Assembly: GCA_007026445.1 (NCBI GenBank)
Contig: VDMD01000002.1
Coordinates: forward strand, 2,852,001 to 2,916,000
Direction: 5' to 3'
From: Schizophyllum amplum
Taxonomy: Eukaryota > Basidiomycota > Agaricomycetes > Agaricales > Schizophyllaceae
DNA: 64,000 nt
Shown here: positions 46,292 through 58,280 of the stretch, in pieces
Layout of the letters: each line of letters begins with the position of its first letter
How positions within the stretch are numbered: position 1 is the first letter of the stretch
Notes under the pieces: model-generated
Databases searched by the model: none
Told to the model about the DNA's origin: nothing
Seen by the model: the letters and a program-made list of their open reading frames with translations, nothing else
Position numbers and translations under genes: made by a program

Positions 46292-46970
46292 GATGAGTCT
46301 GTCATTGAGTGTTGAGCTTTTGTACTCGGCCTATACCTAAGTAGGCGCTGGCGATGATATCTTGTGACCCAGAATACTTAAGCCCGGTGACGCTCACTAG
46401 CGCTCTGAAGATTCTGCATCTCACAGCCTTCCACTATTAGCGCATCTTCATCCTGGTAATCAATCATCATGGGAAACAATCGTGCGTTGCCGGAAAGCCA
46501 AGCCGGGGAGGCGCTCCAGGCTTCAGCTGCGAGAGGTACATCTCCTAGTCTCTACCTGAGTGAAGAGTGTCCATAGTAGCAGTAGAGCACAGAATGAGCA
46601 CACTATACGGGATATATACAGCTGAGCGATGGTGAGAACAAAGAGCAGGGTTCAAGCAGTCACGTCACAGACACAACCACGTGCGTCAACGGTGACGGTG
46701 TCACTCTGAGGGGAGCATCACACGAAATTTACACCGACGACGAACCTCAAGACATCCCACTGTGAGTATGCCGTTTTGCTGCCCCAGCGTCCTCGAGACC
46801 GCATTCCACATCCACAACGGACACATCTACGCGAAAACGACGTCCAAAACGACCCAGGAAGCAATGGATTGGCTCGATTGACATCGGATGACACTGCGCT
46901 CGCGGCTACCCTCCCCTCCTCCACTACGCAGATCTGTGTTCTGACGCTTCCTTTCCTCCCAGAATCAGTC
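46292..46970. promoter_or_regulatory. Divergent promoter region of the monooxygenase and RPL2
   Basis: The 679 bp between both ATG codons contain a short frame from ATG 46469 (35 codons, MGNNRALPESQAGEALQASA) that might be a tiny gene or chance. No TATA box is convincing. The RPL2 side is followed by a pyrimidine-rich leader (about 46909-46960). Confidence 0.5.
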
Positions 46971-47938
46971 ATGGGTCGGGTCATTCGGGCACAGAGGCGC
47001 TCCCACGCCATCGTACGTCTCTCGCGTCGTCTAGATATGCAGATCGATTCTTACAGTCCGAATAGTTCAAGGCGCACACTCACCTGAACAAGTCGCCTGC
47101 GCAGCTGCGCCCGCTCGACTACTCTGAGCGCAATGGCTACGTCCGCGGCGTGGTGAAGGACATCATTCACGACTCTGGCCGGTGCGTTATTCTGCGCCAT
47201 GTACGCGCGCGATCTAAAACATACATCTAGCGGCGCGCCCCTCGCCCGCGTCGTCTTCCGGGACCCGTACCGCTACAAGCTCCGCAAGGAGACTTTCATC
47301 GCAACGGAGGGCCTCCACACCGGCGCGTTCGTGTACTGCGGCAAGAAGGCGCAGCTCGCGGTCGGCAACGTCCTCCCCGTCGGTCAGTGCCCTGAGGGTA
47401 CGATCGTCTGCAACGTCGAGGAGAAGGTCGGCGACCGTGGCGCACTCGCGCGCACGTCCGGCAACTACGCGACCGTCATCGGCCACTCGCCGGACGAGAA
47501 CAAGACGCGCATTCGTCTGCCGTCTGGTTCGAAGAAGACCGTCTCCGGCTCTGCGCGTGCGACCGTCGGCATCGTTGCTGGTGGTGGCCGTATCGACAAG
47601 CCTTTGCTCAAGGCCGGTCGCGCATACTACAAGTTCAAGGCCAAGCGCTACAAGTGCGTATATGAGATGTACATCTCGGTGTGATTACTAACTCCTTCGC
47701 AGCTGGCCCCGCACTCGTGGTGTGGCTATGAACCCCGTCGACCATCCTCACGGTGGTGGTAACCACCAGCATATCGGAAAGGCGTCCACGATTGCTCGCT
47801 CTGCCGTTCCTGGACAGAAAGTCGGTCTTATTGCCGCTCGCCGGGTACGTGTTCTCCTTTCGCAACACATGTACGTCGCTCATGCTTTCGGTGTAGACGG
47901 GTCTCTTGCGTGGTACCCAGAAGGTCAAGGAGGTTTAA
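46971..47938 (+). CDS. RPL2: Cytosolic 60S ribosomal protein uL2 (L8/Rpl2)
   Basis: Five exons close in phase: 46971-47012, 47066-47181, 47228-47653, 47703-47844 and 47897-47938, giving 255 aa, the usual size. The protein is a universal core component of the peptidyl-transferase region of the large subunit. Diagnostic sequence: [80 protein letters not shown], and the conserved [20 protein letters not shown] that carries the invariant histidines near the catalytic centre. It ends [15 protein letters not shown]. It is divergent from the monooxygenase gene. As a ribosomal protein gene it is expected to be highly expressed. Confidence 0.98.
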
Positions 47939-48795
47939 GGGAGCTGCGGCTGTGCCTTCTCACCTCGACCTTCATATTTACGACCCACCCCACAAAACAT
48001 GTACCGCGTATGCCATGTATGCTATTGATCCATGCAGTCATCATATGCCTCATCTTTTCGCTTGGATATCATTGTGGTAGAGAACATATACGGAGGGAGG
48101 AAGGCGCCGTCGGCGGCTCGATGGGTACGTATCGGAAGGCGCGGGCAGCGGGAAGGCTGTCACCCTCGCACAGCAGACGCCAACTTCGGGATCTCGACAT
48201 CCCACAACATGAAGGGATCTTTCCGTAAATGTCGGGCCACTCGCCGCTATGTAAACTGCGGCTTCACATGAGGACAAAGTATCCCCTCCCAATGGTGAGT
48301 TGAACATTGTTGAAAAGCTGTTGAACAGAACAGTCCGCAAAACGGAGGCCTCATTCCTTATGGGGCCAGTGGGAGCTGAATTCAAAAATTGCCCGATGGA
48401 ACAAAATCCGAACCGACCAGGTGACGAATGTTGCACTTCTTCCAATTCCCCTTCTCGAAGGACTGAGCTGCGTAAGGCCGCTCCGCTAACCTCTCTCACT
48501 CAGGCTCTGGCGATATGCCGCGAAGTGTCCGATGCTCGCCTCCCAGGCGCTTACGTAAAACAAGGGAGGCTTTATCTTGCTCGGATCTATCGTCATCCCT
48601 CACACGCTTTCTTTCAACCTCGACCTCAATCCCTGCGTTCGAGTCTTCAGGAGACCTCTCGCGAAGGCGACACGCCTTCCTTAGCACCGCTAGACAACCT
48701 CTCGAAGCCTACCGTGTTCTACACGCGCAGCTGGGCTTCCAGCGGCCTGCCTTCAACTACAGACGCGTCGCAGCGCCGAGAACGTAGATCCCGAC
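47939..48795. other. Intergenic spacer
   Basis: This is the 3' flank of RPL2 and the 5' flank of the intronless F-box gene. Overlapping open frames on both strands (about 48300-48860) are not supported as genes. Confidence 0.5.
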
Positions 48796-50031
48796 ATGCT
48801 CTCGCTACCCCAGGAGCTGGTGGACAGCATAGTGGATGCTGTACCCGAAGAAGAGCTTGATACCCTGCGAGCTTGCTCGCTCACTCATCGACGCCTGCTT
48901 CATCCAGCGCAGAGACGCATACTGTCGACCATTCGGCTCATCGTGCCCTCTCACGACAGAGATGGTCACCCCCACTTTTTTCTCAAGCTTCTCGATGAGT
49001 CGCCCCATCTGGAGGCGTACCCGACCGCTCTCAGCTTGCGCGTCGGCGAGATGAACGCCATCGTGCCACAATTCGACAGTCCTGAGCTCGTCGCGGCGAC
49101 CATCGCGCGCCGACTGAGCAACCTCCGCGAGGTGCGTCTCGTCAGCAACCGCTACAACTCGATCGAGGTCTGGTGGGACGAGACGGCGCCCGAGGTGCCA
49201 ATCATCTTTAGCTTCCTGCGGCATGCGCCGCGCCTCACCACGCTCGCCATGCACAGCATCTGCCTCACGCCCTGCGAGCTGAAATACGCGCTCGCCTGCA
49301 TCCCGGCGCTTGAGCGGCTCGTTCTCTCGCAGGTACGCATCATCGGCCCCGTCGAACCCCCGCGCCCGCCCATCCGCCGCCTCAAATCCCTCGCTGTGCG
49401 CTGCACCCAATTTCCGCCGCGCCGATCTACAGACCGGCTGCTGGAAATCATCGACGTCTCCGCTCTCGAGACGCTCGTAGTCGAGTATATGATGGCCGCG
49501 CCCAACAGCATCGCCTGGGAGCTCGCGACGCAGCTCATTCGCGCGGCTGCGCCGTCCGTGCGGGAGCTCAACATTGTCATTCCGTATGCCATGTTCTACG
49601 AGGACACGTCGGACAATATCGGTGCTGTGTTCCGCGAACATGCACTCCCGGAGCTGCGTGTTCTGCGGCTCGTGCAGCATCCAGGGCGTGGTGAGAAGGC
49701 GGAGAGCGCGCCGCCCGCGTTCCCCGTGGGTGCGCTCTGCCGACTCTTTGCGCAGCGACAGTGCGACGCGCTAGAGAAGATTCGCGTCGAGGTGGGAGCT
49801 GTTGTGGAAACCGACACGCCATGCGACCATTGGAAGGAGCTAAGGGACACTGTGCTAGGCATGGACCCCACCCTTGTGCCTGCGCTGGAGCTCGTTCTGT
49901 ACGGAGCGACAGCGAACGAGGTGCGGAAAGCAACGGGATGCATGCATAGAATCTTTGGTGGAATGAAGGACAGGCGCGGGGGCTCGCTGGTCACCGTCAC
50001 CCAAGCAGCCGGCCTAACTGTGTTTACCTAG
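48796..50031 (+). CDS. Intronless F-box-like/LRR protein
   Basis: One open frame of 411 codons with its ATG at 48796 and stop TAG at 50029-50031. The start LSLPQELVDSIVDAVPEEEL...LRACSLTHRRLLHPAQRRIL is a typical fungal F-box. Leucine-rich stretches follow (RRLSNLREVRLVSNRYNSIE, HAPRLTTLAMHSICLTPCEL, IPALERLVLSQVRIIG, LPELRVLRLVQHPGRG), as in the LRR-like halves of Agaricomycete F-box proteins. It is expected to act as a substrate adaptor of an SCF ubiquitin ligase; no target can be named. Lack of introns contrasts with nearly all neighbours and is common in recently duplicated F-box genes. Confidence 0.88.
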   Translation: MLSLPQELVDSIVDAVPEEELDTLRACSLTHRRLLHPAQRRILSTIRLIVPSHDRDGHPHFFLKLLDESPHLEAYPTALSLRVGEMNAIVPQFDSPELVAATIARRLSNLREVRLVSNRYNSIEVWWDETAPEVPIIFSFLRHAPRLTTLAMHSICLTPCELKYALACIPALERLVLSQVRIIGPVEPPRPPIRRLKSLAVRCTQFPPRRSTDRLLEIIDVSALETLVVEYMMAAPNSIAWELATQLIRAAAPSVRELNIVIPYAMFYEDTSDNIGAVFREHALPELRVLRLVQHPGRGEKAESAPPAFPVGALCRLFAQRQCDALEKIRVEVGAVVETDTPCDHWKELRDTVLGMDPTLVPALELVLYGATANEVRKATGCMHRIFGGMKDRRGGSLVTVTQAAGLTVFT

Positions 50032-50871
50032 TACTGTCACGTGACCGGATTCCGGCCACCTTGGTGTATCGACCTTGTGCAGCGACAGCAAAGCATGACA
50101 GGGACCACTTTAGTGGTCCACTGCACGATAATATGTTTCAGAAATATACTTGCAGTGTTTAAAATATTCTTTGTGCAGAAACAGAAGGCCTACGAATATT
50201 TTTCTCCGTCGGCCACACCTGGCCGGTTAGACCAGAAGCTGGCCAGCGCCCTCAGCACGCGCTCCGAGTTGGCAAACACAGTGATTTTTGTTTCGTGTAG
50301 GGATACGTCACCCTAATATGTATGGGTAGTCTTGGTCTTGGAGGGCCAGATTTGAGCAAGCGACGAGAGGATCTTTGGGAGATGAGACCAAAATAGGCAA
50401 CAACATGCCGCCGGCACTGTCGTTGGCCATAGAGCAAGGTGAACCGCTCGTATCTCACTCATCTTCAGCTTGAATACTCTTATAGGTGCCAGTTACCTGT
50501 GTGCAAAATTTCGAAAGGCCAAACCTTCTCAATGTGCCGCTATGGCCTGCTGGCCAGCTTCTGGGGTCGGCCGGCTTCCGGTCCGAAGACAGTAGTAACT
50601 TGCTCTTCCAACTGGACAAGGATTGAAGTTTTGTGTTACAGAAGGACCGGACTCGATGTGTTCTACCAGAGGTGCTACAGTGTATATATGTACAAGGAAG
50701 TGTGCTATATGGACAGCGTTCCGAAAACAAGATGACAATCCAAGAAAGTGCACGATATGTGGCCAAAGTAATATGCTTACACGTAAGAAACAAGTATAAA
50801 ACCCACGGGTGCTGTACATACATTGCGACTTCAACAGACTTATCGAATCGTTCATGTATCCCATGTATGCG
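50032..50871. other. Intergenic spacer with inverted repeats
   Basis: It lies between the intronless F-box gene and the JmjC gene (convergent). It is relatively AT-rich and holds a short hairpin (50102-50119) and a 16-bp inverted repeat whose arms are 300 bp apart (50232-50247 and 50549-50564). No protein gene is seen. Confidence 0.55.
50232..50564. repeat. Fold-back region bounded by a perfect 16-bp inverted repeat
   Basis: CCAGAAGCTGGCCAGC at 50232-50247 is matched exactly by its complement at 50549-50564. Flanking sequence is also loosely similar in inverted orientation (GGCCGG blocks outside the arms). Confidence 0.7.
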
Positions 50872-53800
50872 TTACCTCTTCCTTAACTTGTCCTCCTGCC
50901 GACAGCAATTCACCCACGCGAACCACATCATCGTCTTCAGCTGCAGCACATCGTCCTTCCACTGCTTTTGATACGTCCCCGTGTTCTCTTTCCGGAACTC
51001 GTCCGTCAGCCGCTCGCACCGGTGCACGTTCTCCGGCGACACGAAGTCGACCGCGACCTTGATGCAGTCGCTCAGATTCGACACCTGATGTGCGCAGCCT
51101 GCAGGGATCACTACCGCTTCGCCTGGCTGCTGCTGGAAGTTATACGCGCACACGCCCGTCGCCTCGTACAACTCGTGCCGCAGCTTCTCGTCCAGGTAGT
51201 GGTGCTGGCTGTGGATCGGGTCCGAGGACGTGCGGTGCAGGGTACCTCGCATGAAGTCGCGGATGGCGGCCGAGTCTTCGGGGCGGAAAATATCCCAGGC
51301 GGCGCCCGCGGGCACGGTTTCGCCCGCCTGACGGGCGGAGTAGGTCATGATGTTGAGCGCGTCGGCCATGTCCATGTGTAGGCGCGTCGAGCCCTTGCTC
51401 CCTGCACATATCGTTGACGCTTGCGCGTTATACATCTTCGGGCCTAGACGACCGAACTGGATCAGCGCTGTTGAGCCTACAGAGCCTACGAGGAACTCAC
51501 CAAGGTCAGGGGCGATCGTGTTTTTCGGAAAATGCGAGGATATGTTCATGACGCCATCCCGCCGAATATACGACGGAATCGGAACCGCATCCATGAAGTC
51601 CTTATACAGTTCTGGGAAGGACGTCTTGAAGTCTGCCATGGGGGGCCAATCCTGCAGGCGCGTCAATATCACCCCAGTCTGACAACCCTCGACGACTGAC
51701 CTTCAACTTCCACACCACCTGGTCCCGCTCGTTGTATCTTCCAAAGGTCTCAAAGAACTCCTTCACCGTAATTTGCTTGTTCGTCTCGTCCACGCAGTTC
51801 GTGATGAGGCACGATCGGTCACCGTAGTGCTCGATAAAGTACTCCGGCGTCCACGCTAGCTGCATACGGTGATCCAGCCCGGTAACGATGAGCGGCTCGC
51901 CACGCATCAAGTACGAGCGCATGGTGCCCTCCGTCAGGTCCTCGTACGCGAGGCGCGTAATGTTGTAGTATGGCGTACTGTACGCTGACGGCTTTCCAGT
52001 AGAGGACGTCCGATGTGAAGGGCCCGGCGGCGCAGCGCGCGACACCTCCGACAGCGACGACACCGTCGCAGGAAGCGCGCCCTCCGCAGTCGAAGCACTA
52101 AGCATCTGCTCCATCCCCTCAATCGCGCCCACGAGCTCGTCCTCCTCGAAGCGTGTAACCGGGCAGAAGTCTCTAATGTTGTGGTCCGCGCGCTTCGAGC
52201 AGTTGAGGAAGAAGGGCTGTTTGTTCGCGAAGTTGTCACGCTTCTGCGACCACTCCTTCTGCTCGTCAGCGGGGAGGTCATCGAGCGACTCCGTCATCCG
52301 CTTGACTTTCTCGAAACAGTGGGGACAGGCCTCGCGCCCGCAGTTTCGGCACATCCAGCCGGCGGAGAAGATGGAGGTATTGCAGGTATCTAAGTATAGG
52401 AGATCAGCACGTATTGAGGTAGGAAGAGGAGGTGTGTGCGCACCACAAGTTGCCCGCACGTCGCTTTCTCGCTTTCGTCGAACAATCAAGGGCTTCTTGA
52501 GATGCTCCAGCTCCTCGCGCAGGATTGGCAGAAGCGCACTTGCCACCGAAAGCTTAGGATTCATGAGCCTACATCAGAGAGAAGAAAGTGGCTGCGCGCA
52601 CCTTGACGCGGGTCAGGTTCTCCTCCGTCGGCGGCACGTTCCACTTCTCGGGGTAGTCGAGCTTCGCCGGCTCGGAATTGCCTTTGAAGCCCACGCCGCG
52701 TATCTTTCCTTCCGTGTCCTTGAAAAAGTATCGTATGCCCTGGAAACGGCACGTATCCCCCGCCCAGCGCCGCGTGCAAGAGAGACATTTCGGGACTGGC
52801 TGATCTGCGGACTTGCTGGTCATGCAGCGCTTCACTTGAATTTCTACGGTGTATCTGTCACCGTCTATGTTGCTTTCCAAACTGCCTGCGCATTCTTCAA
52901 TGGAAGGGCAGGGCGCAAAGAATAATCTAACGTACCTTCGACTCGAAGGCGGTCTACTTCAAGACTGACTAGACTGGCTAGATGATCATCAGACCACGCA
53001 CGTTGCGAAAGTGCAATACTGACCATTCCATTGCGCATTAGCCGCACTCTCTAGCCTCTTCTGTGCGGTGAAGCCACGACGCGACACTGCAGCGGAAGTT
53101 GCTTTGCCAGCCTTCCTCTTCTTCTTGGCTGGCGTATGGCCGCCATCGTCCTGACCTGCGGGAGCCGGGCGCTTCTGCCTAGCTGAGGAGGGTCCGGGAA
53201 CCGAGGATGGCTGGTCAGGCGGTGTGGTCCGCCTCGCAGCTAGGCGGACGGACACGCGATCGGACGGCTGATAGTCCGCACGGACGGTGTCTGAGTGTAC
53301 AGTGAGCGGACAGCGCGCTGGCCACGAGAGACAACGTGCCAACGATGGAGGTAGACGCTTGCCGCCTTGACATTTGGTATTCTTCTTGGTACTGATATTC
53401 GTCTTGGCGGTGGTAGGTCTCTGGACGCCGGTAATCCTCCTGACGCTGGTACTGGGGAGACGCTAGAGAGGAGCGATGAGTCAGGCCATGTCCGAGTGAC
53501 CATACGTTGCACTAACCGGGTGGGGGAAGGTGCGAGTGATGGTGGGGCGGAGCGGAGTAGGGCGGGACAGCGTAGGAGTCGATGTGCGACGAGGAATGTC
53601 CGGGGGGAGAGTACGCAGCAGAGTGAGAGTACGAATGGGGAGGGTACTGTTCCACAGCTAAGAACAATCATCAGATGAAAGAACCACGTTCCCAGGGCTA
53701 GACTACGCACCTGCGTGGTCCATGTAATGGCCGCCCCTGTTGCTGTATGATGATGACGGTGCGCTCTGCTCCTGCGTGGAGTAGGTGGATGTATAACCTG

Positions 53801-54218
53801 CCCTGTACTGGTACGGTGCATTGTTCATCATACTGGCCCCGGGACGGCGCCTAGGTTCGTACGCGGCGTATTCGTTACCGTACCCGTACTCGTACTCGGA
53901 CGTTGATGGTGCTTGCGAGGGCGCGTTCCTCAGATCCGACTGTCCGTGAGACTGGTTCTGTTGTGGAATGTAGTTGTAGTGATCCTGAACGTAGCTGTGG
54001 TGGGGTGGGTAGTGGGGAGAGATGTTCGTTTGATGCAGCAGTGAGTTCACGGACATGGGCGCTGGGTGCGACAGCGTGGACGCCGGCGCCATACTCGAGC
54101 TCATCGCGGCAGACAGCGCGCTCGAGCGACGTGGGTGAGAACAAGGGACGGCGGGGCCAGTAATATCACATCCAAGCGGCACGCCGGTTACCCGATCCGC
54201 ATCAAAGGGGTGACTCAT
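50872..54218 (-). CDS. JmjC-domain histone demethylase, KDM3-like with zinc finger
   Basis: The start ATG is 54218 (MSHPFDADRVTGVP). Exon 1 (to 53711) and the next exons (about 53657-53519 and 53464-53344) encode a Tyr/Gln/His/Pro-rich disordered N-terminus. A basic segment (HTPAKKKRKAGKAT, a likely nuclear signal) follows. After an exon with ASLVSLEVDRLRVEG comes CLSCTRRWAGDTCRFQGIRY, then the Cys-rich finger GWMCRNCGREACPHCFEKVK. The JmjC domain runs from YLMRGEPLIVTGLDHRM through STRLHMDMADALNIMTY (iron ligands H-x-D) to VIPAGCAHQVSNLSDCIKVA (third ligand His), ending DKLRKR. The finger plus JmjC order is that of KDM3/JMJD1 enzymes, which remove methyl groups from H3K9 using iron and 2-oxoglutarate. 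The protein is about 900-1000 aa. Some splice sites in the N-terminal half, near 53345-53270, are uncertain. Confidence 0.85.
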
Positions 54219-56406
54219 GTTCAACTTCCGCTTCCCCCACGTGTAAGTTGAACAATGGGCGCTGTCATCGATCTGCTGCCCTTTCTTCGCGTGTCCACCA
54301 ATCTCCGTCTACATTGCGCCGGAATCAGGTAAATATGGCCTTAAGGCGCAGGCTGTACGCTGCGCCTAGCTTCAATAAGGAACTCCGTCGCTATGATTCG
54401 GAAAACTGGCCCCGACCTCCAGTTCAATCCGTATAGGCAATGCTCACTGCACACCATGATTGCGCTGCTGCTGCCAACCAGCCGCCAACCTAGTGGCACG
54501 TTGAATGCCCGCGACAGTGCGAGGATCATCATAGCGCGTTCTACTCTGGCAGGCGCATGCCGGAAGCGCTATGTCATACTCGCAGTGCGCACCGACTGCG
54601 GGCCTTCAGTGCTGTATCTGCATCGCCTCTGGCAGTCATCTTGCTTCATATAGGCATGACGATAGGTCGCGCATTGCGATAGCGGCGTCGCGTTGCTTTC
54701 GGACGGTGTCCCGCTATCCCTCGTATCTCGTCAGTGTCACTACCATGGGAAACTATGCTGACAACCCGGCAGCCTCCGTTCTGTAAAATTCAGTACTTTT
54801 GAATGGCTCTTAGACCCCGAGCAAGGGGCGACAATGGACATATCCGACGGTCCTATCGCTAGTCGATGCCATTCAGCCTTGCTGACGCGCTACCCTTCCT
54901 TCATCCAGAAGCGACGCCGCCACGAGGACTGAGGACGACATCATATTGGAGGAACTCACGCGAGTGGGTCGATATCTCCTTGCAGCTCCTGCTTCCGCGG
55001 TCCTAGTTCTCAGATCAAGATGGCTTTTTCCGCTTCAGCAAGCCCCCAGGAGGCTTGCGTCAACGGACCTTCCTCGTCTCCGACTTCCTGGACAGCACGA
55101 GCAAGCTGCCTGCTGTCCCTCCTGCCTGCCGCACATCGTGAATAGCCCATGCCTCCGTTTGTCGCCTTCCATCTCCTCTATATCCCACGTCATCATCCAG
55201 AATGATATCACGCTCGATTGTCCCGACTCCCATCGCCGTCCCATTTCTCATCTTCTGTCCACTTCGACTGCCATATCTTTTCTTTCTTGCGCCTGTCTGG
55301 CATTACCTACAGCGTCCGGGTACTCTCAACATGCGTCAACCCGCACCTCCACCCTATGCCTAACAAAGACCCTATCATTCTCCTTCTCTACCCACGCTTC
55401 CTTCCGGCCTGTTCTGCCTCATCCGACTTCTCGCCTCCCTTCACGTTTCCCTCTCAACCATCTTGTAGCCCCTCCTTCCCTCACTCATCCTCTCTTCACC
55501 GTCCGATGCTCCGCACCCATATTCTAGCCCCTCGTCCCGACCATCCTTCTCCCCTCTGCCTCCCCTCTGCCTCACCTCCAACCCACTCCTCCCACGCCAC
55601 CTTCTAGAGTAAGGCTTGACTGTTGCGGTATCCCGAAGAACATCCACTTGAATTGACTCGGGTGCAGTGGTTGTAACACGGGCAGCCGACATTCTGCACA
55701 CGCCTGCGCAAATCGATGACCGGGCTGAACGTCTGCCTCGGAGACTATGACCGGGCTGATCGAAGACAAACTTGGAGAACGACAAGGCGGCCAGAAAGAA
55801 CGATAAGACGGTCAGAAGAACGACAAGCCGGGTCAGAAGAACGATAAGACGGTTAGAAAGAACGACGACACGGGTCAGAAGAACGACAAGACGGGTCACA
55901 AAGTTTGGCGCATCGCGATACTTGAGGACAACGCGTGCATCGCAGTTGAACCTTGCATGCGCTGCGTAGGACGCACCGAAAGGCAGTGGACGGTACGCGC
56001 ACTGCTCGAGTTCGAGCAGAAGAGCATATGGCGACGACCCCCTCGTATACTGCGTGAACCATGATCACTCAATCTGCCATTGAGAGAAACACGAATATGT
56101 ACAGAACACACGGATACTGTGTACAGAACTATCGATAACTACAAGTACACTTTGACAATTGCTTCGACGTTGGAAAGACTAGGAGGGACCGCAATGGTCG
56201 TATACCTACGCATACGGCCACAGATACAAAGGCAGTGACAGTGACAACTTGGGATGTGGACGATAACTGGGGATGTGGGCAATGACTGGGACTGGGGACA
56301 TAAACAAAGAAACAATAGCGCGAACGAAAACACCAATGCGAACGATTGAGAACACAAAGGACGAATCTCAATCAGGAAAGCCGAACGGATTACTAACCAC
56401 TCCACC
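54219..56406. other. Long intergenic stretch with pyrimidine-rich tract and minisatellite
   Basis: The left part is the promoter of the JmjC gene. From about 55080 to 55610 the plus strand is strongly CT-rich, giving artefactual Ser/Pro/Leu-rich open frames. A minisatellite lies at 55775-55899. No gene is supported. Confidence 0.5.
55775..55899. repeat. Minisatellite, six units of 19-22 bp
   Basis: Units share AGAACGACAAGACGGGTCA with small changes; the array runs from GAGAACGACAAGGCGGCCA to GAAGAACGACAAGACGGGTC. Confidence 0.85.
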
Positions 56407-58280
56407 CTAGAACACCTCATCGCTCCCATCGTCGCTCCCGTCCGTCAACAGCTGCTTCACGAGCACATCCAGCTCCCTTGTCTTCAATATCCCCGTCAAG
56501 CGCTCCTGCATCTCCGCCTTCGTCCCCGCGGCGATGATCTTCGGGTTCACCGCCGCGTGCGCGGCGAGGTTGCGCTTGAGCGCCGCCGCGGAGAGCTGGG
56601 GGCAGAGCGCCGGGTTGACGATGAGGGGTGGGGTCGGGTAGAGGAAGTATTTGAGGTGCATGGCTAGGGGTGGGGCGTTAGAACACACATGCAACTCGGG
56701 CAAGTACTAGCGAGAGAAAGCAGAGCGGAAAAGTTGACAAGGGAGGAGGGCGAGAGAGGGTAGGACATGCGGGCGAGAAAAAAAGATGCGGGATGAAAGG
56801 CAAGAACGCATACAATCCACATAATCCGCGCAATGGTGCGGCATCGAGATCTCCATCATGCGGTCCTCGTCCATGATGACCTGCGCAAAGCGGCGCAGAC
56901 CCGGCATCTCGATGTTCGTATCGCAGATGGAGAGGTACGTGAGCTTCGACAGCAGGATGAGCGGCGGGACGGCGTCGTCGGTGATGTCCGGGTTTGCAGC
57001 GACGGACAGGCAGGTGAGGGAACGCTTGAGGGGGACGAGGAGATATATGCTGTGGGCGATGACAGGCATTAGCTTGAATGTTAGAGGGTGGAGAAGCAGA
57101 GTTACGCACGCCTCATTGCCGATACCCGTATTGTCGAGCGACAGCATCGCCAGTCGCGGCAGGTGATGGATGTGAGTGAAATCAAAGTCGTGCAGCGGGG
57201 TGCCCGCGAAGATTAGCTCCGTGAGAAAGAGGAAGCTGTTCGGCTTGCTGAACACTGCCAGAAACACGTCAGTAAAGACAGATATATGCGCATGAGATGG
57301 CGCATATACCCGGAAAAATATCCTGCCCGGCCAAGTTCAGCCCATCTTCGTCCAAGAGCGAGGCAGTCAGAGAGAGCGAGCGGAGTTCAGAGGTGCGGAG
57401 AATCGAGAGGATCGCAGGGTTAAGCAGTCCGTTGTCAGCGAGAAAGTCGGCGATAGTCTGGTGGCAGAGATCTGACAGCGCATATAGTCGCTCTTTGAGG
57501 CGAATTCCGGGTAGGAGGCAGGTGAGACGGTCCACCAGGCTAGAAACGCCGCGAGGAGATTCCGTCCCGACGCAGGGGCCGTAGAGTTCGTCTGGGGACG
57601 GTGAGCTGGGGCAGAATGACGGTATACTGGCTACGCAAACCTTCAAGGTATCGTACATGACTCTTCAGCTCGTCGTGCGCGGCCAGTTCCTCGGAGATCC
57701 GTCGCTTCTTAGGAGCCCTAGCAGGAGAGTATGGAGGCGGTGCAGTGTCCGGGTCATACGCGTCGTAGTCGAGACACTCATGCTTGACCACGACGTCGAA
57801 CGAGGTGTCCTGATTTGAGAGCAGCGACCTGTCGCGCTGCTCAGATCCGTTGAGGTCGCTGAAGTCCGAGAGTCTGCGCTTCAGCGCCGGACGCGAGACA
57901 GGTACGGCGTCGATACGAAGGTTGCGGGTACCGTCGCAGATAGTAGAGTCCAGCTGAGAAAATGAGCTGCCGAGAGTCAGATCGGAGAAGTTGAAGCGTT
58001 CGTCAATAGGTCGCGGAGAAATGGCTGAGATTGCGGCGCTCTGGCGGGCGACGGCGGCGCGGGTGCGCGGGTGAGAATCCTGGGGTTTGCCTGAGTGCGA
58101 GTCCTGAAGCGCATTTTGAAGGAGGCGGGCGAAGGAGAGGAGCGGGTCTTCGCCGAGGGCGCGTTGGGCATAGGAATCGCGCGCGACCTGCCGCCGGAGA
58201 GATTCCAAGTAAGACGTCGCGGGTAGAGTAGGGCAGTAGAGAGGATTCTGGTCGTCGACGACGGGACACGACTGGTACAT
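56407..58280 (-). CDS. Leucine-rich-repeat protein with unique N-terminus, function unknown
   Basis: Five exons close in phase: 58280-57641, 57591-57310, 57254-57110, 57049-56814 and 56663-56407 (519 aa). The N-terminal 210 residues are mostly polar ([40 protein letters not shown], a likely nuclear signal) and may end in a short coiled coil. The middle holds RNI-like leucine-rich repeats: [97 protein letters not shown]. The C-terminus ([36 protein letters not shown]) is helical and weakly SAP-like. No F-box is seen. The intron 56813-56664 (150 nt) is long for this genome. LRR proteins of this kind bind other proteins; the partner is unknown. Confidence 0.82.

Noticed and set aside
46469..46576. 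35-codon frame beginning MGNNRALPESQAGEALQASA
   Set aside because: The context resembles a gene start, but there is no following exon, no CaaX end as in mating pheromones and no domain; kept only as a remark in the promoter entry.
48805..49680. 291-codon frame on the minus strand opposite the intronless F-box gene
   Set aside because: It lies entirely antisense to a convincing F-box/LRR gene and shows no domain-like sequence.
54946..55527. 193-codon plus-strand frame
   Set aside because: It follows from the CT-rich tract (Ser, Pro, Leu codons) and lacks family features.
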